DNA of 64,000 nt from DAOUAT01 sp964551735 (lineage in GTDB: Bacteria > Chloroflexota > Anaerolineae > CG2-30-64-16), in assembly GCA_964551735.1 (NCBI GenBank), contig CAZKEF010000005.1, forward strand, positions 176,565 through 240,564. Reading direction: 5' to 3'. Of the stretch, positions 8,410 through 16,577 are shown piece by piece. How positions within the stretch are numbered: the stretch's first letter is position 1; each line of letters opens with the position of its first letter. The translations under genes were made by a program, and so were the position numbers. The notes under the pieces are model-generated. The model had not been told where the DNA came from, made no database searches, and was given only the letters and a program-made list of their open reading frames with translations.

Positions 8410-9584
8410 AATCGCTGCTCGAAGCGATCCTTCTCGTACCACCAGACCGCCTCGCCCCGGTAGGGCAGGATGACCAGGTTGCCGGCGCGCGCCAGGAACG
8501 CCGCGGATGGCGGCATCGCGCCGAAGAACCCGGCCGCGATCAGATCGGCCGTGCGGACCACGTCGGCGCGGCCGGCCAGCCGGTGCGCCAGGAACGCCTG
8601 CGCTTCGTCCAGCATGTCATCATGCACGTAGAGGAAGAAATCGCGCGGTGACCCGGCCGCCACCAGCAGTTCCCCTTTGCGGTTCCGCTTCAGGCAACGT
8701 TCGATCCCGGTGAACGCGGGATCGGTGTTGAGGTAGATGGTGGTTGCCGGGTCGGTCTCCACCTCGCCGTGGTCGGCCAACAGCAGCACCAACACATCGC
8801 CCCGGCCGCCGAGCCGCTCCAGGAGCTGCCGCTCCAGCACCGTGAGGAACGCGTCGAACTCGGCGTCCACCTGCGGCGAATTCGGCCCGTACTCGTGCGC
8901 GATGGCGTCCAGCCGGTCGTAGTAGAAGACGAAGTAGGCCGGGCCGGCGGCTTGGGCTACGGCCGTCCGCAGGTTCACCAGCGCCTCAGGCAGGGTGCGG
9001 CAGCCGAATGCCCCCGCAGCCCCTCGGTAGGCGGCTTCTGAGAAGGTGGAGGGGGTGTACTCTTTGTGCGAGAAGATGGTCGAGCGGATGCCGGCCGCGG
9101 CCAGGTCGTGGTAGATGGTGCGCGGGGGGTACAGCAACGCCGGATCCACGCCCGCGGCCTTGAGCTGATCAGGCTGCTTGGTGCCGGCCCACGAGAAGAG
9201 CAGCGGGATGATCAGCGCGTCGAGCTGCGGCTCGTAATACTGCCACTCGTACAGGCCGCTTTGCCCCACCTCCAGCCCGGTGTGCAGGCAGGTGATGTGC
9301 GAGGTCGTGGTCGAGGGGAATTGCGACGTGATCTTCGTGGCCGTGCCGGCATCCACGAAGCGGCGCAGCGCGGGGGTGTCGGCGTACCGCTCGAAGAAGC
9401 GCCAGCCGAAGCCGTCGGCCAGGATCAGGACCACCGCCCGGTAGCGCTCGGGCAGCCCGGCCAGGGTTTCGGGCGCCAGCGTGATCGGCCCGCGACCCAG
9501 CAGCCCCGCGATGCTGGCCGGGACCGCGATGAAGTTGTGGCCGTCGTAGGTGGGTTTGACGAAGGTTGAATGGAGGTGAAGCAT
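8343..9584 (-). CDS. Alkaline-phosphatase superfamily phosphodiesterase / nucleotide pyrophosphatase
   Basis: The 413-residue protein matches the type I phosphodiesterase/nucleotide pyrophosphatase family. Near the N-terminus VVLILADGFGWRFF carries metal ligand D57. FPSTTTSHITCLHTG carries the likely nucleophile T93, aligned with the threonine of NPP enzymes. LLADHGEVETD holds further metal-binding Asp/His residues. No signal peptide is visible, so it is probably cytoplasmic. It should hydrolyse phosphodiester or phosphate-ester bonds with two metal ions; the substrate is not predictable. The ATG at 9584 fits the family length. Its 3' end overlaps the PfkB gene. Confidence 0.87.
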   Translation of the reverse strand: MLHLHSTFVKPTYDGHNFIAVPASIAGLLGRGPITLAPETLAGLPERYRAVVLILADGFGWRFFERYADTPALRRFVDAGTATKITSQFPSTTTSHITCLHTGLEVGQSGLYEWQYYEPQLDALIIPLLFSWAGTKQPDQLKAAGVDPALLYPPRTIYHDLAAAGIRSTIFSHKEYTPSTFSEAAYRGAAGAFGCRTLPEALVNLRTAVAQAAGPAYFVFYYDRLDAIAHEYGPNSPQVDAEFDAFLTVLERQLLERLGGRGDVLVLLLADHGEVETDPATTIYLNTDPAFTGIERCLKRNRKGELLVAAGSPRDFFLYVHDDMLDEAQAFLAHRLAGRADVVRTADLIAAGFFGAMPPSAAFLARAGNLVILPYRGEAVWWYEKDRFEQRFYGHHGGLTPEEMAIPLLLAAF

Positions 9585-9655
9585 TCTGGCTCACTTTGGG
9601 TGTGCGTAGGTGAATCTTGTAATGTCTCGTGTTCTATTTCAGACTAGCGTTCATG

Positions 9656-9751
9656 CCGCCGGCGACACAAGCGGAGATGAAAACGCAACCATGGTGAAAA
9701 TACAGCTATCCGCGTTCATCCGCGCTCGTCCGCGTCCTATTTTCAGGTTAG
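9656..9751. repeat. Dispersed palindrome, family C, copy 2
   Basis: The block 9697-9751 repeats 5559-5613 with a few mismatches (shared core ATCCGCGTTCATCCGCGCTC). A degenerate left arm (GCGGAGATGAAAACGCAACC) precedes it. Its edge supplies the stop codon of the minus-strand gene ending at 9743. Confidence 0.8.
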
Positions 9752-10237
9752 CAGCTCCAGCGCGTTCCGCTTCCCCGTCATGGTCAGCACCTGCACCCGG
9801 CCGACGATCGTCTTGCTGAGCCGCGCGTGGGTCAGCAGGCGCTTCAACAGCGGCTCGGGGTCCGGCTCCAGTTGGCGGATCATCAGCGCCAGTGCTTCGC
9901 GCTTCTCATCCTCGTCCTCCAGCAGGCTGACCTCGCCGCTGAAATGGACCGAACGATACGCGTGGTCGCACTTGCCGGTCACGTAGCCGCGATCCTCGAT
10001 GACCTGGCCCCAGATGCGCGGGTTGGCGGCCATGTAAGCCAGCTTTTTGCCCTCGCCCGCGCCGTGGAAGTAGAAGCAGCGGCGCTCCGGGTCGAAGCCG
10101 TAGTTCAGCGTCACCAGGTACGGCTCGCCATCCTTGACCAGCGCCAGGGTCATCAGCCGCTGACCGGCGATGATCTCGCTGAGCTCGGCCGGATCTGTGA
10201 ACATCTTTTCGGGGTGGTGGAAGTGATAGGTGGTCAC
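9743..10237 (-). CDS. Pyridoxamine 5'-phosphate oxidase-like FMN/F420-binding protein
   Basis: This is a 164-residue split-barrel protein of the PPOX family. The segments RLMTLALVKDGEPYLVTLNYG and CFYFHGAGEGKKLAYMAANP are typical of the N-terminal strands and the flavin phosphate-binding loop. YVTGKCDHAYRSVHFSGEVSL corresponds to the central strands. Such proteins bind FMN, heme or F420 and carry out redox or detoxification reactions; no specific reaction can be assigned. The start is GTG at 10237, with GGAG five bases upstream, overlapping the lactonase stop by four bases. The stop codon lies inside repeat family C, so the last residues (ELLT) border that element. Confidence 0.82.
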   Translation of the reverse strand: MTTYHFHHPEKMFTDPAELSEIIAGQRLMTLALVKDGEPYLVTLNYGFDPERRCFYFHGAGEGKKLAYMAANPRIWGQVIEDRGYVTGKCDHAYRSVHFSGEVSLLEDEDEKREALALMIRQLEPDPEPLLKRLLTHARLSKTIVGRVQVLTMTGKRNALELLT

Positions 10238-11433
10238 GGCATCTCCATCATAACGCAGGCCGGCGACGGCACATGCACTGCGTGTCCGGTGGGCGTTAGG
10301 CCGCCGGTTTTGGGGTTCACGCGAAAAGTCACCAGCGAATCGCTGTCCTGGTTGGCGGCCACCAGCAGCCGGCCGTCGGGGCTGAGCGCGAAATGGCGCG
10401 GGGTGCAGCCCTGCGTCGGCTCGTGGCCCACCGGGGTCAGCCCGCCGTCCGCGGTGACGGCCAGCACCGCGATGCAGTCGTGCCCGCGTAGTGAGGCATA
10501 GGCGAACCGGCCGGCCGGGTCGAGTGCGATCTCCGCGGCGGAGGCGAGATTCTTCGGGCTGCGGCCCTCAGAATGACCGGCCTCCTTTGGGCTGCGGCCC
10601 CCAGGGTGACCATTGGGCAGCAGCGAGACCCAGCCTCGCTCGGCCAGTCGGCCTGTATCGGGGTCAAAGGTCAGCAGCGAAACGGTGATGTCCAGCTCGT
10701 TGATGCAGTAGACCCACCGGCCGTTCGGGTGCAGGGCCAGGCGCCGGGGTCCCGCGCCGGGGTGGAGCGCAGCCCAGTCCTTCGACGGCTCGGCTGAGCT
10801 CGCTGAAGTCTCCGCTGCGCTCCGCTCAGGATGCGATTCAGGTGTATCGTAGGACATCAACGTGCCTTGTTCAGCCGAAAAGCGGTAGACGTGAACCCGG
10901 TCCGTGCCCAGATCGGGCACCAGCAAGGCGCGGCCCGTCCGGTCGAAGTAGACGCCGTGGGGGTGGGGGCTCCGCTGGCGGATCGGGTGGGGGCCGGCGC
11001 CCGTGTGCTGCACCAGTTGGGTCAGGGGGCCGACGCGGCCGTCCTGTTCGACCGGCAGCACGCTCACGCTGCCGCCGTTATAGTTCGCGGTCAGCACGCA
11101 ACGGCCCGCCGGATCCAGCGCCAGGTGGCACGGCGCCGCGCCGCCGGTCGGCCGCCAGTTCAAGGGGATCAGCCCGGCGCCGGCGATGGCGAACCCGTGC
11201 AGCGCGCCGCCCGGCCGGCTCGCGGTTTCATCCGCCTCGCTGATCGTGTAGAGCCGCTGGCCCGTGGCGTCGCAGGCCAGGAAGGTCGGGTTGTCCAGCC
11301 GGGCGACGACGCCGTCGCAAGCCAGCGCGCCGGTCGCCACGTCCAGCCGGCAGCGATAGATGCCTTCGCCGTGGCCGTTCACGTGGGGCAGCGGGCGGGT
11401 GTAGGTGCCGATATAGAGCACGATCTCGCGCAC
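10234..11433 (-). CDS. Lactonase-family seven-bladed beta-propeller protein (6-phosphogluconolactonase-like)
   Basis: The 399-residue protein has the repeated blade pattern of the YbhE/Pgl lactonase family: IGTYTRPLPHVNGHGEGIYR at the start, then HLALDPAGRCVLTANYNGGS, HGVYFDRTGRALLVPDLGTD and HFALSPDGRLLVAANQDSDS. It may hydrolyse 6-phosphogluconolactone or another lactone in the cytoplasm. Two loops look like repeat-derived insertions: PERSAAETSASSAEPSKDW around 10785-10850 and PGGRSPKEAGHSEGRSPKN around 10555-10615. The second contains the direct repeat GRSPK. The start is GTG at 11433 with AGGAG seven bases upstream. It is translationally coupled to the flavin-binding gene. Confidence 0.85.
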   Translation of the reverse strand: MREIVLYIGTYTRPLPHVNGHGEGIYRCRLDVATGALACDGVVARLDNPTFLACDATGQRLYTISEADETASRPGGALHGFAIAGAGLIPLNWRPTGGAAPCHLALDPAGRCVLTANYNGGSVSVLPVEQDGRVGPLTQLVQHTGAGPHPIRQRSPHPHGVYFDRTGRALLVPDLGTDRVHVYRFSAEQGTLMSYDTPESHPERSAAETSASSAEPSKDWAALHPGAGPRRLALHPNGRWVYCINELDITVSLLTFDPDTGRLAERGWVSLLPNGHPGGRSPKEAGHSEGRSPKNLASAAEIALDPAGRFAYASLRGHDCIAVLAVTADGGLTPVGHEPTQGCTPRHFALSPDGRLLVAANQDSDSLVTFRVNPKTGGLTPTGHAVHVPSPACVMMEMP

Positions 11434-11457
11434 GGCGTTGCTCCTACGTCATGAATC

Positions 11458-11568
11458 GTTCGTAGTGGGCGCTTTGGCGCACTGAAGTGCGCACTACGAA
11501 CTTTAAGCCACTTATGTCATGCTGAGTTACCCATCCCGCCGCGGCAGGATGGGTAACTCAGCATGACA
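11458..11568. repeat. Two adjacent inverted repeats, possible terminator of the glucosidase gene
   Basis: The stretch between the two minus-strand genes holds two hairpins. One is at 11458-11502, with GTTCGTAGTG ends. The other has 22-base perfect arms at 11515-11536 and 11547-11568 with a 10-base loop, and carries the word TGTCATGCTGAG shared with repeat family A. There is no clear T tract. Confidence 0.65.
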
Positions 11569-11578
11569 TTGCCAGCCC

Positions 11579-13282
11579 TCACCGCAGCCGATACACCCGC
11601 GCCTCGTAGGGCCGCAGCGCGAAGCGGCGGATGTCCTCGGCCGGGTCAACGGCGTAGTTGCCGATCAGTAGCTCGTGGCCGGCGCACGTTACGTCTGCCG
11701 GGAGCTTGAAGACCGGGGTTTCCTTGCTGAAGTTGCAGATCACCAGCAAGCGGTCGGCGTCGAGCGTGCGGGTGTACGCGTAGATCTGCTCGTGGTCGGG
11801 CAGCAGCAGGTCGTACGTGCCATAGACCATCACCGGGTTGGCTTTGCGCAGCGCGATGAGCTTACGGTAGTAGTGGAACACCGAGTTCGGGTCGGCCAGG
11901 GCCTGCGCCGCGTTGATCTCGGTGTGGTTCGGGTTGACCCCGATCCAGGGCGTGCCGACCGTGAAACCCGCGTTGGGGCCGGCGTCCCACTGCATGGGCG
12001 TCCGGGCGTTGTCGCGGCCCTTGGCGTAGATCGCGGCCATGATTGCCTCCGGCGGCATCCCATACTGCTCCGTAGCGACCCGGTAGACGTTTAGCGTTTC
12101 GATGTCGCGGTACTCGGCCAGGGAGGCGAAGCGCACGTTGGTCATGCCCAGCTCCTCGCCTTGGTAGACATAAGGCGTGCCCTGTTGCAAGTGCAGCCAG
12201 GTGCCCAGCATCTTGGCCGATTCGACCCGGTAGCGGCCGTCGTCGCCGAAGCGGGAGACCGGCCGCGGTTGATCGTGGTTGGACAGGTAGAGGCTGTTCC
12301 ACCCTCGGTCCGCCAGGTCATCCTGCCAGCGCGACATCGTGGCCTTCAGATCGCGCAGGTCCAGCGGCTTCAGCGCCCACTTGTGGAACGGGTGGTTGGG
12401 GATGGCGTCCAGGTCCATGTGCTCGAACTGGAACAACATGTTCAGTGCGCCGGTCTCCTCATTTGTGATCTCGATCCCCTGCGCCGTGGTGACGCCCGGC
12501 GTCTCGCCCACGGTGATGCAGTCGTAGTGCGACAGCACCTCGCGGCGCATCTCGCGCAGGAATTCCATCAGTCGCGGGCCGTTAAACACGTACATGAAGC
12601 CCGGCTGCAGGAAGCCATCCCGCACCACCGGCGCATCGGGCAGGCTGCCATCGGCCGTGTAGACTTTGGAGATCATGTTGATCACATCCATTCGGAAGCC
12701 GTCAACGCCCTTCTTGAACCAGAAGTGCATCATGTCGTAGACTTCGGCGCGCACGGTGGGGTTCTCCCAGTTCAGGTCAGGCTGCTTCTTGGAGAACATG
12801 TGCAGGTAGTACTCGCCGGTGGGCGGGTTGAATTCCCAGGCCGAGCCGGTGAACGCGGCCTCCCAGTTGGTCGGCTCGCGGCCATCTACCGGGTCGCGCC
12901 AGATGTAGTAGTCGTGATATGGGTTGTCCCTGGACTTGCGGGCCTCCTGGAACCAGGGGTGCTCGTCGGAGGTGTGGTTCACCACCAGGTCCATCATCAG
13001 CTTGATGCCGCGCTGGTGCATTCCGGCCAGCATCTCGTCAAAGTCGGTCATGGCCCCGAATTCGTCCATGATGTCGCGGTAGTCGCTGATGTCGTAGCCC
13101 ATGTCGTCATTGGGCGATTTGTAGATAGGAGACAGCCAGACCACATCTACGCCCAGCGCCTTAAGATGGTCCAGCTTACTGATGATCCCGCGCAGGTCCC
13201 CGATCCCGTCACCGTTGCTGTCGCAGAAACTGCGGGGGTAGATTTGGTAGACGATGCTTTCCTTCCACCAGGTCTTGTGCAT
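11579..13282 (-). CDS. Oligo-1,6-glucosidase / alpha-glucosidase, GH13 family
   Basis: The 567-residue enzyme is a typical GH13 alpha-glucosidase. It starts MHKTWWKESIVYQIYPRSF. Catalytic residues are nucleophile D199 (GVDGFRMDV), acid/base E260 (ITVGETPG) and D337 (LSNHDQPR). Val follows the nucleophile (V200), which in oligo-1,6-glucosidases and isomaltases marks alpha-1,6 specificity, whereas maltases usually have Thr. It likely hydrolyses isomaltose or panose ends in the cytoplasm; no signal peptide is seen. The start at 13282 is chosen over an in-frame ATG 21 bases upstream because AAGGAG lies eight bases before it. It directly follows the nitroreductase gene on the same strand. Confidence 0.94.
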   Translation of the reverse strand: MHKTWWKESIVYQIYPRSFCDSNGDGIGDLRGIISKLDHLKALGVDVVWLSPIYKSPNDDMGYDISDYRDIMDEFGAMTDFDEMLAGMHQRGIKLMMDLVVNHTSDEHPWFQEARKSRDNPYHDYYIWRDPVDGREPTNWEAAFTGSAWEFNPPTGEYYLHMFSKKQPDLNWENPTVRAEVYDMMHFWFKKGVDGFRMDVINMISKVYTADGSLPDAPVVRDGFLQPGFMYVFNGPRLMEFLREMRREVLSHYDCITVGETPGVTTAQGIEITNEETGALNMLFQFEHMDLDAIPNHPFHKWALKPLDLRDLKATMSRWQDDLADRGWNSLYLSNHDQPRPVSRFGDDGRYRVESAKMLGTWLHLQQGTPYVYQGEELGMTNVRFASLAEYRDIETLNVYRVATEQYGMPPEAIMAAIYAKGRDNARTPMQWDAGPNAGFTVGTPWIGVNPNHTEINAAQALADPNSVFHYYRKLIALRKANPVMVYGTYDLLLPDHEQIYAYTRTLDADRLLVICNFSKETPVFKLPADVTCAGHELLIGNYAVDPAEDIRRFALRPYEARVYRLR

Positions 13283-13304
13283 GATGCGATCTCCTTTGGT
13301 CATC

Positions 13305-13874
13305 TCAATTCAAGATCAGCTCAGCCAGCGGCTTCCGCTGCCGCGGGGCCAGCTCGCGCTGCTTTAGGTCCTCCGGCAATTGATCGAGGTCGCCCAGGTA
13401 GCCGGCCGCGATCATGGTCACCGGCTCGATGTCGTCCGGCAGGTCGAAGTGCTGCCGCGCCTTCTCGGCCGAGAACCCGGCCATGTTGCGGACGTACAAG
13501 TCGAGGGCGGAGGCCTGCGTAGTCAGGTTGCCGACTGCCAGGCCCAGGTCGTATAACGCCCAGCGGTTGGGCCGGCCGGAACGCTCGGAGCGCGTCTTGG
13601 CCAGCGTCAGGATCAGAACCTGCGCGGTTCCGGCCCATTCCTGGTTGCCCTCGTTGAGGCAGTCGAACAGCTTGCGGAACCGCTCATTCTGCGCCTGGGT
13701 GGCATAGATGAAGCGCCACGGCTGCCCGTTGCCGGAGGACGCGGCCCAGCGCGCGGCTTCCAGCAGGGTCAGGATCGTTTCCTCAGCCACCGGCCGCGCC
13801 GCGAAGACGCGCGGGCTCCAGCGCTTGCGGATGAGTTCGTGGAGGTTGTATAGGAAGTTGGATTGGGGCTTCAA
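13305..13874 (-). CDS. Nitroreductase-family FMN oxidoreductase
   Basis: The 189-residue protein carries the nitroreductase signatures: RKRWSPRVFA at the N-terminus (the FMN phosphate-binding arginines), a following helix EAARWAASSGNGQPWRF, and a C-terminal AAGYLGDLDQLP segment. It should reduce quinones or nitro compounds using NAD(P)H and FMN as a dimer; the physiological substrate is unknown. The start is TTG at 13874, with AGGAG eight bases upstream. It lies just upstream of the glucosidase gene on the same strand, 22 bases from its start, so the two may share a transcript. Confidence 0.88.
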   Translation of the reverse strand: MKPQSNFLYNLHELIRKRWSPRVFAARPVAEETILTLLEAARWAASSGNGQPWRFIYATQAQNERFRKLFDCLNEGNQEWAGTAQVLILTLAKTRSERSGRPNRWALYDLGLAVGNLTTQASALDLYVRNMAGFSAEKARQHFDLPDDIEPVTMIAAGYLGDLDQLPEDLKQRELAPRQRKPLAELILN

Positions 13875-14197
13875 GAGTTTTTCTCCTGCGGTGCGTTTGC
13901 GCCTCGATTGCTCAAGGTCTGTTTCACACTGGACTCAGTGCACGCGGTCCGACGCGCGCTCGTGTGCTGTGTTGCGCAAGTCCATTTGCTTTCTCAGCGC
14001 CGGCTATACGATGATGGCATTATACTACCTGGAAAGCGTTATCGCCAGTAGAAGGCTGTGCCAGAATTCTCTATCGTATTGTTTGGAGGTCGTTGCCTCA
14101 CGGTTGGGGTGCGTATTGCTTTTTAGCAAGGACTGTGATTATAATGTACCCTGGCTTCCGGGTATGCTTGCACCGGACTTAGAGGAGTCAAAGAGGC
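13875..14197. promoter_or_regulatory. Divergent intergenic region with a sigma-70-like promoter for moxR
   Basis: No gene is seen in this 323-base gap. On the plus strand TTGCTT (14116-14121) and TATAAT (14140-14145) are 18 bases apart, 53 bases before the moxR start. On the minus strand a TATAAT lies at 14019-14024 facing the nitroreductase gene, without a good -35 box. The region is relatively AT-rich compared with its neighbours. Confidence 0.6.
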
Positions 14198-15160
14198 ATG
14201 GACGATACGCAAATCATTATCAGCCTGATCCAGCGTGTGGTGGAAAACGTCGAAAAGGTGATCATCGGCAAACGCCACGAGGTGGAGATGACCTTGCTGG
14301 CCCTGCTATGCGAGGGCCATCTGCTCATTGAGGATGTGCCTGGCGTGGGTAAGACGATGTTGGCGCGCGCCATCGCCAAGTCGGTCGGCTGTTCCTTTCG
14401 CCGCATCCAGTTTACCCCCGACATGTTGCCCAGCGACGTAACGGGCGTCTCCGTGTTCAACCAGAAGACGCGCGAGTTTGAGTTTCGGCCGGGCCCGGTC
14501 ATGGCGCAGATCGTGCTGGCCGATGAGATCAATCGCGCCACGCCCAAGACGCAGTCGGCGCTGCTGGAAGCGATGGAAGAGCGCCAGGTGACGGTGGACG
14601 GCGTGACCTATCCGATGGAAAAGCCGTTCCTGGTGTTGGCCACTCAAAACCCGATCGAATATGAGGGCACCTTCCCATTGCCCGAAGCACAGATTGACCG
14701 CTTCATGATGCGAATCAGCCTGGGATATCCCTCGCCGGCGGACGAGATGCGCGTGTTGGAGTCGCAGCGTGAGCGCCACCCGCTGGAAGATCTGGGCCAG
14801 GTGGTATCGGGCGAAGAGCTGCGCGCCGCCCAGGCTGCTGTGAAGACCATCTATTCGGATGAGCTGATCAAGGAGTACATCGTTGACCTGGCCAACGCCA
14901 GCCGCCGGCACCCCGACATCTACCTGGGGGTGAGTCCGCGCGGCAGCCTGGCGCTTTTCAAGACGAGCCGCGCGCATGCCGCCATGCAGGGCCGCACCTA
15001 TGTGATCCCCGATGATGTGAAGAAACTGCTGGAGGCTACGTTCGCCCATCGGTTGATCATCAGCCCATCGGCGCGCATCAAGAACGTGGAAGCCCGCGCC
15101 GTCGTCGAGCAGATCGCGTCGTCGGTCCCCGTGCCAGGGACACGCATCCGGGCGCGTTGA
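14198..15160 (+). CDS. MoxR-family AAA+ ATPase
   Basis: The 320-residue protein is a MoxR-type AAA+ ATPase. Walker A is DVPGVGKT (46-53), and Walker B is IVLADEINRA with D109 and E110. Sensor and arginine-finger regions follow (VLATQNPIEYEGTFPLPEAQ). MoxR ATPases act as chaperones that help assemble or activate protein complexes, often with DUF58 and VWA-domain partners. Here the next gene is a DUF58 protein 11 bases downstream, the classic pairing. The ATG at 14198 is preceded by AAAGAGG, with a plausible promoter upstream. No VWA gene follows; the third gene is a secreted subtilase instead. Confidence 0.93.
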   Translation: MDDTQIIISLIQRVVENVEKVIIGKRHEVEMTLLALLCEGHLLIEDVPGVGKTMLARAIAKSVGCSFRRIQFTPDMLPSDVTGVSVFNQKTREFEFRPGPVMAQIVLADEINRATPKTQSALLEAMEERQVTVDGVTYPMEKPFLVLATQNPIEYEGTFPLPEAQIDRFMMRISLGYPSPADEMRVLESQRERHPLEDLGQVVSGEELRAAQAAVKTIYSDELIKEYIVDLANASRRHPDIYLGVSPRGSLALFKTSRAHAAMQGRTYVIPDDVKKLLEATFAHRLIISPSARIKNVEARAVVEQIASSVPVPGTRIRAR

Positions 15161-15171
15161 TGGAGTGAGTT

Positions 15172-16467
15172 GTGCGACGCGCCTGGGGCATCTTGTTGCT
15201 TTGGATCGCCGCGCTGGCCTTTGCCCTGGCCAGCGGCCGCGACCTGGCATATAACCTGCTCTATTTCGTCAGCGGGGTCATTGTGACCGCGTTTATGTGG
15301 GCCTGGGGCAACCAGCACGGCCTGGAGTTTAAGCGCGCCACCCGTTCCCAGCGCTCGCAGGTGGGCAAATACTTTGAGGAAACCTTGGAGCTGGTTAACC
15401 GTTCGCCCTGGCCGAAACTGTGGGTTGAGGTGCACGATTTTTCGGATCTGCCCGGTCATCACGTGAGCCGCGTGGTCAATTCACTGGCCCGGCGGAACGC
15501 CTCGCGCTGGCAGGTGCGCACTTTTAGCCGGCGCCGTGGACGGTATATCCTGGGTCCGATCACCCTTTCCTCCGGCGACCCGTTGGGCATTTTCCGGTTT
15601 ACTCGTGAGCTGCCGCAGACCACGTCGCTGGTCGTGACGCCAGCTATCGTGGATATCCCGCAATTCAGCCCGCCTACCGGCTATCTGCCCGGCGGCGAGG
15701 CCATGCACCGGCGCACCCCTTATGTCACGGCCAGTGTCTCCGGCGTACGCGACTACGCGCCCGGTGATAGTTTCAATCGCATCCATTGGCGTTCCAGCGC
15801 TCGCACGGGCCGGCTCATCTCCAAGGAATTCGAGCTGGACCCGCTGGCAGATGTCTGGATCTTCCTGGACATGTACGAGGATGCGCATGCTTCGACCCCC
15901 TGGCTGGAAGAAGAGGGCGCTGAGCCACTGCCCTGGTTGACGCGCCGCGCCGAGCGCATGGAGTTGCCGCCCAGCACGGTCGAATACGGCGTCACCATTG
16001 CTGCGTCGCTGGCCAATCTCTTCCTGCAATCCGATCGCGAGGTCGGCTTCCTGAGCTATGCCGAAGCGCGCGAGATCGTGCAGCCTGACCGCGGCGAGCG
16101 TCAACTCAGCCGCCTGCTGGAAATCCTGGCAGTGATCCAGCCGCGCGGGCGACTGCCGATGGCGCAGGTGTTGGCCAGCGACGGCGCGACCCTGGCGCGG
16201 CACACCACTTTGATCGTTATTACTTCCTCCACCGATAACCGCTGGGTGACGGTGTTGCGCGGGCTGCGTTCGCGTGGCGTGCACGGCGTGGGCGTATTTC
16301 TGGCTGCGCGCACCTTTGGCCCCGCACCCGATTGGATTCCCATACTGGCAGATCTGCAGGCCAGCGGCATGCCAGCCTACCTGGTGAAGAACGGCGACGA
16401 CTTGCCTACCGCCCTCAGCCAACTCGCCAGCGGCGTAGGCCGGGGCGTCACGTCCCTGCGCGTCTGA
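15172..16467 (+). CDS. DUF58 domain-containing membrane protein
   Basis: The 431-residue protein has two N-terminal membrane helices (about 6-20 and 27-46), then a beta-rich region with the segment ELVNRSPWPKLWVEVHDF. The DUF58 core GVRDYAPGDSFNRIHWRSSA lies near residues 195-215. DUF58 proteins are related to VWA-type folds and are found next to moxR genes, where they are thought to be partners of the ATPase at the membrane. The exact role is unknown. The start is GTG at 15172, with GGAGTGAG just upstream and 11 bases after the moxR stop, so the two genes form an operon. Confidence 0.88.
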   Translation: MRRAWGILLLWIAALAFALASGRDLAYNLLYFVSGVIVTAFMWAWGNQHGLEFKRATRSQRSQVGKYFEETLELVNRSPWPKLWVEVHDFSDLPGHHVSRVVNSLARRNASRWQVRTFSRRRGRYILGPITLSSGDPLGIFRFTRELPQTTSLVVTPAIVDIPQFSPPTGYLPGGEAMHRRTPYVTASVSGVRDYAPGDSFNRIHWRSSARTGRLISKEFELDPLADVWIFLDMYEDAHASTPWLEEEGAEPLPWLTRRAERMELPPSTVEYGVTIAASLANLFLQSDREVGFLSYAEAREIVQPDRGERQLSRLLEILAVIQPRGRLPMAQVLASDGATLARHTTLIVITSSTDNRWVTVLRGLRSRGVHGVGVFLAARTFGPAPDWIPILADLQASGMPAYLVKNGDDLPTALSQLASGVGRGVTSLRV

Positions 16468-16484
16468 ATGTTCCGGTTTCTGGG

Positions 16485-16539
16485 ATCGAGGCTTCAGCCA
16501 GTTGGATGCCTAGCGCAGGAAACTGGCTGAAGCCTCGAT
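16485..16539. repeat. Palindromic element, family B, copy 1
   Basis: Perfect 19-base arms at 16485-16503 and 16521-16539 enclose a 17-base loop. The arm core GAGGCTTCAGCCAG recurs as GAGGCTTTAGCCGG in the element at 61640-61696, which is inside a coding region. It lies between the DUF58 gene and the subtilase. Confidence 0.85.
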
Positions 16540-16577
16540 TTCGGATCGTGAGACGCATCATCGTTGTAGGAGCCTCC

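Noticed and set aside
13283..13303. Earlier start of the GH13 gene (MTKGDRI)
   Set aside because: The internal ATG has AAGGAG at ideal distance and begins the conserved GH13 N-terminus; the earlier ATG overlaps that ribosome site.
16332..16577. Long N-terminal extension of the subtilase
   Set aside because: It would overlap the DUF58 gene and a palindrome. The ATG at 16578 has a ribosome site and begins a signal peptide.
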